A program made the position numbers and the translations under genes. A stretch of 64,000 nucleotides of DNA, from assembly GCF_900184795.1 (NCBI RefSeq), contig NZ_FXXN01000015.1, positions 207 to 64,206 of the forward strand, read 5' to 3'. The stretch comes from Magnetospirillum sp. 15-1 (GTDB taxonomy: Bacteria; Pseudomonadota; Alphaproteobacteria; Rhodospirillales; Magnetospirillaceae). Positions 16,501-28,500 of this stretch are shown here, piece after piece. Below the pieces are notes generated by a model. The model ran no database searches, was not told where the DNA came from, and saw only the letters and a program-made list of their open reading frames with translations. Position 1 is the first letter of the stretch; each line of letters opens with the position of its first letter.

Positions 16501-19500
16501 GCCGCTCAGCCGGATGCCCTGGTATGTGTTGATGTCGCTCGCCGACCGCGCCGTATCCCACACCCGGACGTCGGACATCAGGCCGTCGTAGAAGGCGGTG
16601 GTCCCGTTGCCGTAGCTGCCGATATCGAAGGAGCTGATGCTGCCGAGACGGCTACCGACGAAGGCCGAGGACGAGACGATGGGCTGGCCGTTGACGTAAA
16701 GGGTCGCCACGTCGTTGTGCACCGTCACCGCCACATGGCTCCAGACGCCGATGCCGACGGCCGGGCCGAGAAGGGTCAGGCCGGCGGACGGCGTATTGGA
16801 CCCGCCATCCCCCACCATGAAGAAGACCAACTGGCCGTTGGCGATCTCCAGATTGAACAGGTCGACGGTGTTGCCGCCCAACTGCGAGGTGACCGACAGG
16901 ATGGACTGGTCGGCGGACACCGTATCGGGCCGAATCCAGGTCTCCACGGTGAAGTCGTGGCCGAAATCCAGCTTGGAGGTATCGGCCACATGGACATGGC
17001 TGGAAGAGCCGTCGAAATCCGATACCTTGCCGCTGGTATTGACGTAGACCGCCTTCTCGACGGCGCTCATGGTCCAGTCGGCCAGCAGGTTGGAAGCCGA
17101 CACCGCCGCCGCGCCCTGGGACATCACGCCCTGCAATTGGGTGCCGTCCAGGGACGTGTTCCACACCGCCACCTCGGAGAGGTGGCCGCTGAAGGGCTGG
17201 GCCGGAGTAAAGAGATTTCCGCCGACCATGGCCGTGCTGGTCCCGGTGGTCGGAAGGTTCAGGTTCACATGGGTGGCGGGCGTCATGAAATCGGTGGTAT
17301 AGCCGCCGCCGGCAGCCAGTCCATCGATATAAAAGGAGATGTAACCCTGACCGCCATGGCTGGTGGTGTCGTAGGTCATCGCCACCTGATGCCAGCCGGT
17401 ATCGGGCAACGCCGTGCCGGTGATCGAAGTGAGTCCCACGCCCTCGAAGCACAGACTGCCGTTCTGGATCAGGAACTGCGCGGAGCTATACATGCCGCCG
17501 ACATCGCCGATGCCGACGATATCCTGACGCCCGGAGCTCGCCGCACTTACCCAGGCACTATAGGTGAAGGCACCGGTACCGGTGGCCAGAGTGGAGGCAT
17601 TGGCCGCCACCAGCCCCTGGCTGCCGACCGCCAGCACCGCATGCCCGTCGAGCGTCGAGAGCGAGGTCCCCGTTCCCATGGCCAGACCATGGTTGCCGAC
17701 CATGTCGGCGACGGTGGAGGCCAGCACCAGATTGGCGTTGTGGCCCGAGCTGTCCAGCACCATGCCGGTGGTGGAAGTGGATGTGGAACTGATGCGGTCC
17801 ATGCTCCACTCGGCGATCAGATGATCGGTCGAGACGGATTCCGTCCGGTGCCAGTTGTTCCAGATTTCGGTCGGCGTGCGGACGTCGTCGAACAGGCGCA
17901 CCTGATCCAACTGGCCCACATAGCTGCCGCCGGCGGCGGGCGTGCCGCCCACGTAGAGGTTAGTATTGGTGTTGGTGTAATCCCAACTAGTCACCACGCT
18001 TTGGACCGCCACGCCGTCGCGGTAGAGGGTCAGCGTGTTGGTGGTGGCGTCGTAGGTTCCGGCCCAGTGATGCCAGGCCCCCGCATCGGCGGCGGCATTG
18101 CAGGTCACGGCCGTTCCGCCGCTGCTGCCGTCCAGCGAGAAGCGGAGATGGCCGGCGGCATCGAAACCGACGAACAGATTCTGCCCCACGCCGCCGCTGC
18201 CCTCGCTCAGAAGCGTCTGGGCCGTGGGAGTGGCCTGGGCCGCCTTGTTGGCCCAGAACTCCCAACTGAACGACTTGTTGGTCAGGTTGACGGCATTGGC
18301 CACGGCATAGTTGTCGCCGCCGAACTGCAGCGAACCGCCCGCCGCGCCCGAACCCATGAATTCCACCGGGCTTTGGGTGTTGACGGACAGCAGCTTGGTG
18401 GTGGTGTTGCCGTCGCTGCCGGTGGCGACCACGTTGAAGCTGTCGATGCCGTGCCAGCCGGAAGCGGGCGTATAGGTGAAGGTGCCGTCGGCATTCACCA
18501 CCAGGGTGCCGTGGGTGGGGGCCGTACCCAATGCCCAGGTGACGTTGCCCCCGGCGCTGGTCGGCGCGATGGCGTCCAGTGTGCCGTGATAGGGCGAGCC
18601 GGCCATGGCCGAAAGGACGTCGTCGTAGATGGGCGCATCGTTGTGAACGATGGTCACCGCGCTGCCGACCACGGTCCCGTCATGGTTGGCAGCGGTGGAA
18701 TCCTGCACCACGCTGCCCACCGGAGCCTCGTCCAGGCGCCAGTAGCCGGCCAGGCCGGCTTCGGCGCCGGTCTGCTCGCTGTTCATGGCATGGTTGACCT
18801 GCAACCCCGACAGGGCGGCATTCCAGATTCGCGCCTCGGCGATGTCGCCGTGGAATCCCAGGGTGCCGGCGGCGGTGGAACCGATATTCAGCGGGCCGCT
18901 CAGGCTGAAGGTCCCGACCGTGCCGGCGACCTCGGGGGTGCCGTCCACATAGATGATGTAGGTCCCGCCGGGAGCCAACGTCACCGCCACATGGTGCCAC
19001 AGCCCGTCGTTGAGCACCGAAGTGGAGATGGCGCTTCCCGCCGAATTGACCGCGTCCACATGAATCTTGCCGTCGGCCCCCACGGAGATCGACAGCCCCT
19101 GCCCGGCCGTCGCGCTGTCGGTGGAGAAAATGGTCTGGGCGGCGCTCCCATACGACGTCCGCACCCAGGCCTCGTAGGTCAGGGGGCCGCTGCCCTGGCC
19201 GACACCGGTGCCGATGCTGATGTGGCTGCCGCCGCCGAAATGGGTGGCCGTCTCGGGAACCATGGCCATGACCGGCGGATTGTCCGACGGCAGGATCAGC
19301 TGATGGCCGTTGCCCGACAGGTCCTGGAGGCCGCCCAAGCCGTTCCAATAGCCGATCAGGCCGGATTCACCGCCATCCAGCACCTGATTGTAGTTGCTTC
19401 CGATATCGGAGGCCGAACGGCCATAGCCCCACAGCCGCACATCGCTGATGGCGCCGTCGAAGCCGTTCGCCCCGGCACCGCTGACCTGCGACTGCCCGAC

Positions 19501-22500
19501 CCACAAATCGGCGTTGGAGGACAGAGAGTTGGTGAAGGGATTGATGATCGACGAGACCGCCTCGCCATTGACATACAGGGTGAAGACATCGCCCGAGCGG
19601 GTGACCGCCACATGGGCCCAGTTGCCCGCCGTCAGGGCGGTGGGTGATTCCAGGGCGTAGGCGGAGCCGGTCCACAGGCCGTCATCGGTTCCGTCGGAGG
19701 CCATGAACGCCAACTGCCCATGATTGAGCAGCAGGCGCAACTGCACGGTGCTTGCCCCCTGGCCGAACTGCTTGGACAGGATCACCGCCTCGTTGGCCGC
19801 GATGGCGGCGGCGGTGGGGTCGATCCATGCTTCCATGGTGAAGTCGCCGCCGCCCAGCCAGGTCATCTGGCCGGCATTGGCGACCACCGCATGGTTGCTG
19901 CCGTCCAGAAGCAGTTGCCCCATGTGTTGGGTGGCGCCGACGATCTCGGTGGGGTCCTCGACACGCAGCGCCACGGTCCGGCTGGACGACAGGCCGTTGG
20001 CGGTCGCGGTCAGGGTGAAGCTGTCCAGGCCCTCATAGCCGCTGTTGGGCTTGTAGACGAAGCTGCCGTCCGCATTGAGCACCAGGGTGCCGTGGACCGG
20101 AGCGGTGCCGGTGCTGTAGCTGATGGCCGCGCCGCCGGCGTCGTGGGCAAGCAGCGCGCCGTGATACTGGCCGTCGCGCGGAATGCTGAGGCCGTCGCTG
20201 TAGACCGGCAGGTCACCGGTGCTCTGCACCACGTTGGTCACGCCGGAGGGCAGGCTCAGGGTATGGCCGTTGCCCGACAGGTCGGTCAGGCCGGTTCCTA
20301 CCCAGGATGCCCTCAGCCCCTCGTCGCAGGCATCGCTGGAGACCGTCTCGTCGAAGATGTCGGCGGCGGAACGCTCGACGCTCCACACCCGCACATCGGC
20401 GATCTGCCCGTGGAAGGCGGTGGCGGCATCGTAGCCGGTACCGGCCGCATCGCTGCGCGCGCCGATGGTCAGGTTATAGGAATTGCTGATATCGGCATCG
20501 AGCGCCGAGACGCTCTTCACCGCCACGCCGTCCACGTACAGGGTGTACTGGTCGCCGCCGCGGGTCACCGCGATGTGGCTCCATTGGTTGACGGTCACCG
20601 ACCCGGCCTGCAGCACATAGCCGACACCGTCCGCCCCGGTCAGGTGCAGGGTGGGCACGCCGTTGTGCAGGAACAGGCTTATCACCGGCTGGGTGCTGCC
20701 CGGAGCATCCTTGGCGATAATCATCTGATCGCCGGTCAGCGTGGTCGGCTTGACCCAGGCTTCCAGGGTGAAGTCGTGGGCTCCCGGATCGAGGATATCG
20801 CCGGCCGACAGATACTTGGTGCCATCGAAGGTGAAGGCCTGGGCCTGCTGGACGCTGGCCACCAGATCGGCATGGTTGCTGGAGGTCCAGGTGGTACCGG
20901 CATCATAGCTGCCGTTGACCGCGCCGGTCTGGCTGTAGGCGATGGTGCCCGTCCCCTCGTCCAGGCTCCAATACCCGGTCAGGCCGTATTCGTGCCCGAT
21001 CAGGCCATGGGTCATCATCTCCTTGATATCGGAGGCCCCCAGCGCCCGCGACCAGATGGTGGCGTCGCCCATATCGCCGATGAACGGCTCGTTGCCGTCG
21101 GCGCGGATGCCGAGAGAGGACACGTTGCCGCTGGTGTGCAGGTTGGTGTAGCCGGACGAGGCTCCCGCCGCTACGCCGTCGACATAGTAGGTGGCCGTGC
21201 CGGCACCGTCATAGCTGACCGCCACGTGGTGCCACATGCCGTCGTTGACAACCTCTATCGACGCCGCCGCCCCGCCCTGCTGGGCTCCGTCCAGTTGGAG
21301 CGTCCCGTCGGGCGTGATGTACAAGATGATGCCGTTGCCGCTGATGTTGTCGCCGACGCTGAACAAAGTGGAAAGGGCGGTACTGGAGGTCTTCACCCAC
21401 GCCCCATAGGTGAAGGCGCCGCCGCCGGTGACCGCCAGGGCCGGGGCGTTGCCCAGGCTCACGTTGTGGCTGGCGTTGAAATGGGCGGCCCGCATGGGCG
21501 GAGTGCCCACATGGCCGCCGGTCAGATTCATGTAGGCGTCGTAATTGGTGTCGTTGCCGGCTCCGTCGCCGTGATGGCTGTCGAAAGTCCAGTTGCCGAT
21601 CAGGTTGTCGCCGGTCTCCGACGTCAGATTGAGGGCACTCCCGATCTGCGACACGCTCAGCGTGCTGTTCCATACCTTGACGTTGTCGAACATGCCCCTG
21701 GCGAAGGAGCCATCGCTCAGCTCCGAGGCGATGGCCATGGTGTTCAGCGAGGACAGGCAGGATGTTCCGCCGCTCGTGTCGGAGACCGTGGCCGAGAGAG
21801 AGCCGTCGAGATAGATGCGGGCGGTACCGCTGTCGTAGCTGACCGCCACGTGATGCCAGGACGACGAGGTGATGGTGGCCACCCCGGGGGAACTGGAGAA
21901 ATTGCCCGTGCCGTCCTGGTTGACATAGAGTCCGAGATGGCCGGTGGCATCCACCGTCGCCTTCAGCAGCGCATTGGTGCCCGACCCCAGGCTGAACAGG
22001 GTCTGGACCAGATTGGCGTTGCCCAGATTGACGTCGAACTCGACACTGATCTGGTTGTCGCCGAAGACGTCGCCGGGCAGGTTGATGGTCGCCGCCTTGG
22101 ACGTCCCGTTGGCGAACAGCACCGCGCTGCGCTCGGCGAAACCCGCCACCGTGGGTGCCTGGGGCTGGATATAGGCGCCGGAGATGTCGGACTGGGTCGG
22201 CGCGGTGACGACGCCGGCCAGCTTGATCAGAGTCCCGTCGAGGGACGAGCCCCGCACGGCAAGCCAGCCGTCGATCCCATCGGTCATGAAGCCGACGGCA
22301 TTCTGGCCCAGGCCGTCGAGCAGCGCCGCCGTCGCCGAAGGCGTCCCCAGCCAGGGCAGATTCTGCACATAGGTCAGGCTGCCGGCCGCCGACAGATCGA
22401 TATGGTCGGTGCCCGAGACGAAGTCCGAGATCACCGCCGGAGCGGCGCTGGTGGAAATGGTTCCGGACGCGAAGGTGAAGACGTCGCCACCGGCATTGCC

Positions 22501-25500
22501 GGTCAGGGTGTCGCCACCGGCTCCGGCGATGAGGGTATCGGCCCCCGTCCCGCCGATCAGGGTCTGCACCGCGGCATCGGCCCTGGCATCGAGCGTCACC
22601 GCCGCATCGCTCAGATGGGCGTCCAGGGTAGTGATGCCGGCCCCCAAGGCCAGCGACCCCATGGTAACGGAAACCGGCGAGCCCGAGGCCGCCAGGCTCA
22701 GCACCTCGACGCCCGCCACGTGGGCGAAGGCTGCATCCGCCACCACACCGCCGCCGGTGAAGGTCAGGCTCAGGGTATCGGTGCCCATGCCGCCGCTGAC
22801 GGAATCGGCGCTGGAGAAATCCGATAGCCGGAAGGTATCGTTGTACATGCCGCCGATCAGGGTGTCGGCCCCCGCACCGCCGTCCAGAGTCATGCCGCCG
22901 GAGCCCATCGCCACCGAGATGGTGTCGTTGCCCAGACCTCCGACAACGCTGGCAAAGCCGGAACCCACGGTGATGACGTCATCGCCGCTGCCACCGCTCA
23001 GGACCCGCAGGTCGCCGTTCCCCCCCACCGTCAGGGTCTTGCCGTCGCTGAAGCGCAGCTCCTCGACGCTGGCGGCATAGAGCGAGGTGGTCCCCGAGAT
23101 GAACAGGCCATTGCCCGAGCCGAAGATGGTCCCCGAGCCTTCGGCCATCTGCAGGCTGACCACGTCGTGTCCATTGCCGCCGATCATGTTGGTGGCGCCG
23201 GTGCCGGCCGCCAGGGTCACGCCGGAGCCGACCTGCGAGGCATCCAGCGACATCGTGCCGGAGGTCGCGCTGGCATCGATGGTGACCAGACCGCCCCCCT
23301 CCGCCAGGGACAGGGCCAGAGACCCCGAGCCGCCGAGCACCAGATTCTCGATGCCGCCCAGCTTGGCCAGGGTCGCCGCCGAAAGGGAGCCGCTGCCCGA
23401 CAGGATTACCTGATCGGTGCCCGCGCCACCCACCACCGTACTGGCCTGCAGCAAGGTGGAGACGCTCATCTTGATGATATCGTTGCCGTCACCGGCATTG
23501 ATGGTGGCGAAACCGCCGCCCACGTCCAGGGTATCGGCGCCGGCGGTGGCGGTCAGGACCGAATTGCCGTAGCCGAGGTGGAGAACCTCGCGGAAGACGT
23601 CGGTCCCCGAGGACCCCGGCTGCAGCCAGGTGACCTCCACGTCGCCGTTGGCCAGGGTGGTGACCGAGGGGTGCACCTCGTTGGTCACGGCGGCGGCGGA
23701 AACCGCGAATTCCGATCCGACCACCTGACCGGTGTCGCTGAAGCGCTGGGCGAAGACCTGATGGTTGCCCGAAGCCCCGTTGTCCCACACCGCCAGGAAT
23801 CCGCCGTCCGGCAGGGCGGTAATCGCGGGATAGGCCTGCCAGCCGGTGGTGGTGGTGTTGACCAGGGTCTCGGGCGTATTCAGCGGCACGCCGGTGGGAG
23901 AGAACACGCGGCAGTAAACGTCGTAGGTATTGGGGAGCCCGGGATCACTGTGCCAGATGGCCGCGAAACCGCCATTGGCCAGGGCGACCACGTTGCCGCT
24001 GTTTTGCGTGCCCGGCGTCAGGCTGTTGAGCTGAATCAGCCCGCCCATGCCCCCCGAACTGTCGATGATGCGGGCGAACACACCATCGCTGCCGACCTCG
24101 TCGGTGGCACGCCACATGACCACCACGCTGCCATTGGACAGAGTCGTGGCGCCGCAGACCGGATCGATGGCGGCGGTCCCCACGGTGACCTCGCCATTAT
24201 TGACCTTGCCTCCGGCGGAATCGAAGAACTGACCGGTGATCTGCCGCGCGCCGTTGGAACCGCCATCATCCCAGGCGACAAAGAAACCGCCATTGGCGGT
24301 CGGTGTGATCACCGGCCAGGCCTGGAATCCATCGGTTATGCTGTTGACGATGAATTGGGGGCTCACCGTGCCGTTGCCGGTGTAACCGCCGACGTAATCG
24401 GCGGGGAAGATGCGGCCGACGACACCGAAATCGTTGCCATCGGCGGTATTGTCGTGCCAGATCGCCACCAGCTTGCCGTCCAGCAACTGGACGAACTGGC
24501 CGTCCCACTGGTCGCCGGTGAAAATCTCCTCGACCACGAATTCGGTGCCGACCTCATTGCCCGCGGCATTGTAGCGCTGTGCCACCACGCTCAAAGCATT
24601 GCCGCCCTGGCTCGGACTCGTCCAACTGATGATATAGCCGCCATCAGCCAATCTGATGATGAACGGGGCACTCTGATCGCCGTCATCGATGGCATTGACC
24701 TGGCTGGCGGTGCCGAGAGTGATCGACCCCGTGCCGGTGACGCCGACCGCCAGCGTCCGGTCGCTGAAGACCAGCGACTCGACCCCGGACAAGATATCGG
24801 TGCCGTCGTTGCCGTCCTGGGTGTTGATGTCCTGCACCGTGATGGTGCCGTTGCTCTGCGAGATGCGGTAGCCGGCGGCGGAGCCGTGGAATATGGCCCG
24901 GTCGGCGCCGGAGCCGCCCACGAAGGCGTCATTGCCCGAACCGCCGGTGAAGGTGACGCCGCCGCTGGTGGCCGAAGCATCCACCCGGGTGATGCCCGCC
25001 GCGCTGCTGTAGCTGTCGAAGACCACCGACTGGCTGAGGGAACCACCCGACAGGCGCAGGGTCTCGACCCCGGTGACATGGGCCAGGGCGACGGTATTGT
25101 TCAGCAGGCCCGAGGTGAAGTCCTCGAAGGTGATGGAATCGCTGCCCGCCCCGCCGGTCACCGTGGCGTTGTCGGCGATGCCCACATGGAAACTGGTGGC
25201 GGCACTGCCGGCAACCAGCAGGTCCGCCCCGCCGCCGCCGGTCAGATCGTAGAAGCCGGTGTCGCCGCCCTTGATGACATCGGCGAAGCTGGAGCCACGC
25301 ACCCCGTGGATGTTGATCAGGGTATCGGTGCCGGTGGTCAGGGTGCCGTTGACGTAATAGCGCTCGACGGCGGTGCCGGCGGCCGCGCCGGAATAGGTGC
25401 TGCCGCCGAGATTGACGGTGACCCCCGCTCCCGCATGCTTGTAGCTGGCGATGACCGAGGCGCTGTTGCTGCCCGTCAGGATATCGTTGCCGGCGCCGCC

Positions 25501-28500
25501 CTCCAGCGCCGACCAGCCGCTGGTGCGCCCGGTCAGGTTGTCCGCCAGGGCCGAGCCTTCCAGTTCGGTGATATTGTAAAGGGTATCGGTCCAGGTCGAG
25601 GTGCCTTCGGTAATGGAGGCGAACCCGGTGCCGTTGCCAAGCGACGCCGTCACCGGGCCGGAATTATAGGTGAAGCTGACCTTGCCGCCGACGATGCCGT
25701 AGCTGGTGGCGGTGCTGTCGCCATAGATGGCCTGATTGCCGCCGCCGACGAAGAAGGTATCCTCGCCACCGCCGCCGATCAGCGTCGCCTCGCCCAGATT
25801 GCCGAGGATGATGTCCTCGCCCGTGGTGCCGGTCAGGGTGGCCCCCGCGGCGGAAAGGCTGCCGCCGCCCGTGAAGCCCACCACGTGGACGTTGGGGTTG
25901 TTGGTGGAGCCGGTATAGATGTGGTCGATGCCGGCGCCGGTGCCGGCGAACTGGTTCTTGATCACCAGATGGCCGCCGCCGGCATTGCCGTTCAGGTCGA
26001 TGACCAGATCGTTACCCACCTGACGGGCGCCCTTGAGCCCCTGGTCGGTGACCTTCGAGCCGTCCAGCACGTTGGTGCCGCCGGTATCGATGATGGTCAT
26101 GGTCCCCGACGAGGTCGCTGCGGCCAAGTAGGTGTCCGAGCCGCTGCTGCCGGTCAGCGTGGCGACACCGCTGCCGGAGGCCAGGGAGACGGTGCCCGAA
26201 TTGGACAGGGCGAATTCGTTGACGCCGTGGCCGACCAGCGAGGCGATGCCGCTGGCGTTGATGTTGGCCACGGTATCGACCACCTGGACGTGACCGCCGC
26301 CCGACTTGGTGAAGGTCAGGGTCAGCGCCTGCACCGCGGTTACCGGCAACGTTCCGCTATCGGTGATATCGAAGGTGTTGATGCCGTGAGCCTGCAGATT
26401 GGCGACCCCGGCCGCAATGATGTTGGCGGCGGTATCGGCGACGCGGGTATTGCCGCTGCCGACTGATACCAGCAGCGCCTGCTGCGCGGTTAGGGCGGTG
26501 ACGTCCACGTGGACGCTGACCGCCTGATTGACGGTCACCGCGGCGGCGGTGCCGTTCTGGGCCGTGGCGGTGATCAGCAGGGTGCGGTCGCCGAACCAGT
26601 TGGTGGGCATGTGGACCGACAGGGTGGCATTGGCCGCCTGTGCCGCCGTCAGGGTGATCACGCCGCTGGCGTTGGGAGTGAGCGTGACGCTGCCGACGGT
26701 CAGCGAGGAACCGGCCTGGAAGCCGCTGATGCTGATGGCCGAAATAGTCTCGCCGAGGTGAGTGTCGGCGACGTTCAGCGCCAGATCGAAGGCCGTGTTC
26801 TGCAGGCCGCTGACCTTGGCGGGAACGGTGATGGTCGGCCCCTGGGTGACGGGAGCGACGGTCAGCGTCAGTTGCTTGCTGGTGTCGACCGAGATGATGG
26901 CGCCGGGATCGGCCGCGAGGTTGTGAGTGGCCGTGGCGGTGACCGTCAGAACGATCTGGCCGCTGTAATCGACGGGCGGAATGACCGTGATGACGCCGCT
27001 GGCCGCCTGACCGGCGGTCAGGGCGAAATTGTTGCCGCTGGCGGAGATGATCGTGGTTCCGACCTTGAGGATCGTCCCCGAGGGCGCCCCGGAAATAACC
27101 ACGCCCGATACCGTCTCGTTGGCGTTGCCGTCGCTGACCGCCAGGCTGAACGTGGCGCTGGCGTTTTCAAGAATCGACAGCGACGACGGCACCGTGATGC
27201 CGGCGCCCTCGACCACCAGCGAGACGCTGGTATTGGCGCTGACCGTCGTATGGGTGGTGGCGTCGGTATAGCTGACCGTGTAGCTGAAACTGTCCTTGCC
27301 GGTATAGCCGGCGGTAGCCGTGTACTGAATCTGCTGATGGCCGCCGACGGTAACCACCGAGACGGTGCCGTGACTGGCGGTGCCCGCCGTCAGGGTATAG
27401 CCGCCAAGACCGCTCAGCCCGCTGTTGTCGCCGCCGCGCTTGTCGTTGGCCAGCACGTCGATGACCGTGGCGCCCGCCTGGGTGAAGACGGAATCGGCAA
27501 GCACCGTCGGGGTCGACCACTGCACGCCGAGATTATGGACGGTATTGTCCTGGGCGACGGCGGTATTGGAGGTCTGGCTGACCAGGGTGGTCAATTGCTG
27601 GACCAGGGTCGAGGCGTTGCTGGCGTTGGTGGCCTGGGCCAGGGCCGCCTGGGCGGCGGCGGCGGCGCCGGTCACATCGCCCGAGCTCAGCGCCGTCGTG
27701 AAGTTGAAGGCGATGGCGGTGGCGGCGGTATAGGCGTTGTCGGCGGCCAGCTTCTGGCCATAGACGGTGTTGGCGGTGGCCGCGTCGGCATTGCTGCCCA
27801 GCACGGTCAGGGCCTTGCCCGCCGCCACGGTACCCGCCGTCAGCGCCTTGCCGGCCGGATCGTTGGCGGTATGGGGCAGCCCCGGCAGGACGTTGTTCAG
27901 ATAATTGGTCAGGTCGGCGGCGGCGGCCGCCGCCTTGGCCTGGGCGGCGACGCCAGTGGCCAGCGCGTTGGCGGCGGCGGTCTTGGCGTCCAGCACCGTC
28001 TGCAGCGCGGCGTCGTAGACGGACTTCCAGTAGGTGATCTGGGTCGTCGGATTATAGGTCTGGGCCAGGGTCCAGGCGGCGGCGGCATCGTTCTTCGACC
28101 CGATGGCCTGGAGATAGGCGTTGCCGGCGGTCACCACCGCCTGCTCGGCACGGAACACCTCGGTGGCGGCGACACCCACCGCGTTGGTGTTGGCGTTGGC
28201 GGTGTTGATGGCGGCCTGGGCGGCGGAAAGATCGGTGTTGAGCTTGGCCAGCGCGTTGGTGACCGAGGTCAGGTTGGCGGCATTCGACGTCGTGGCGTAG
28301 GTATGCAACGCCGCCTGGTAGGCCACGGCATCGGCCTTGACGGTGCCGAGAGCCGTCAGCACGGCGGCGGGGGTGCTCAGCACCGAGGACCCGGCCAGGC
28401 TCAGCCCCTCCCCCACCTGCACGATCACGTCGTCGAACTTGCCGCCGGCATCGCCCATCCGGCTGGTGGCCGTCGACAAATCGTTCTGGGTCTGGGCGCG

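Noticed and set aside
15262-26466. Several other very long plus-strand frames (15262-19647, 19720-22827, 23167-26466)
   Set aside because: Same reason; composition and lack of start signals mark them as shadows of the minus-strand adhesin.
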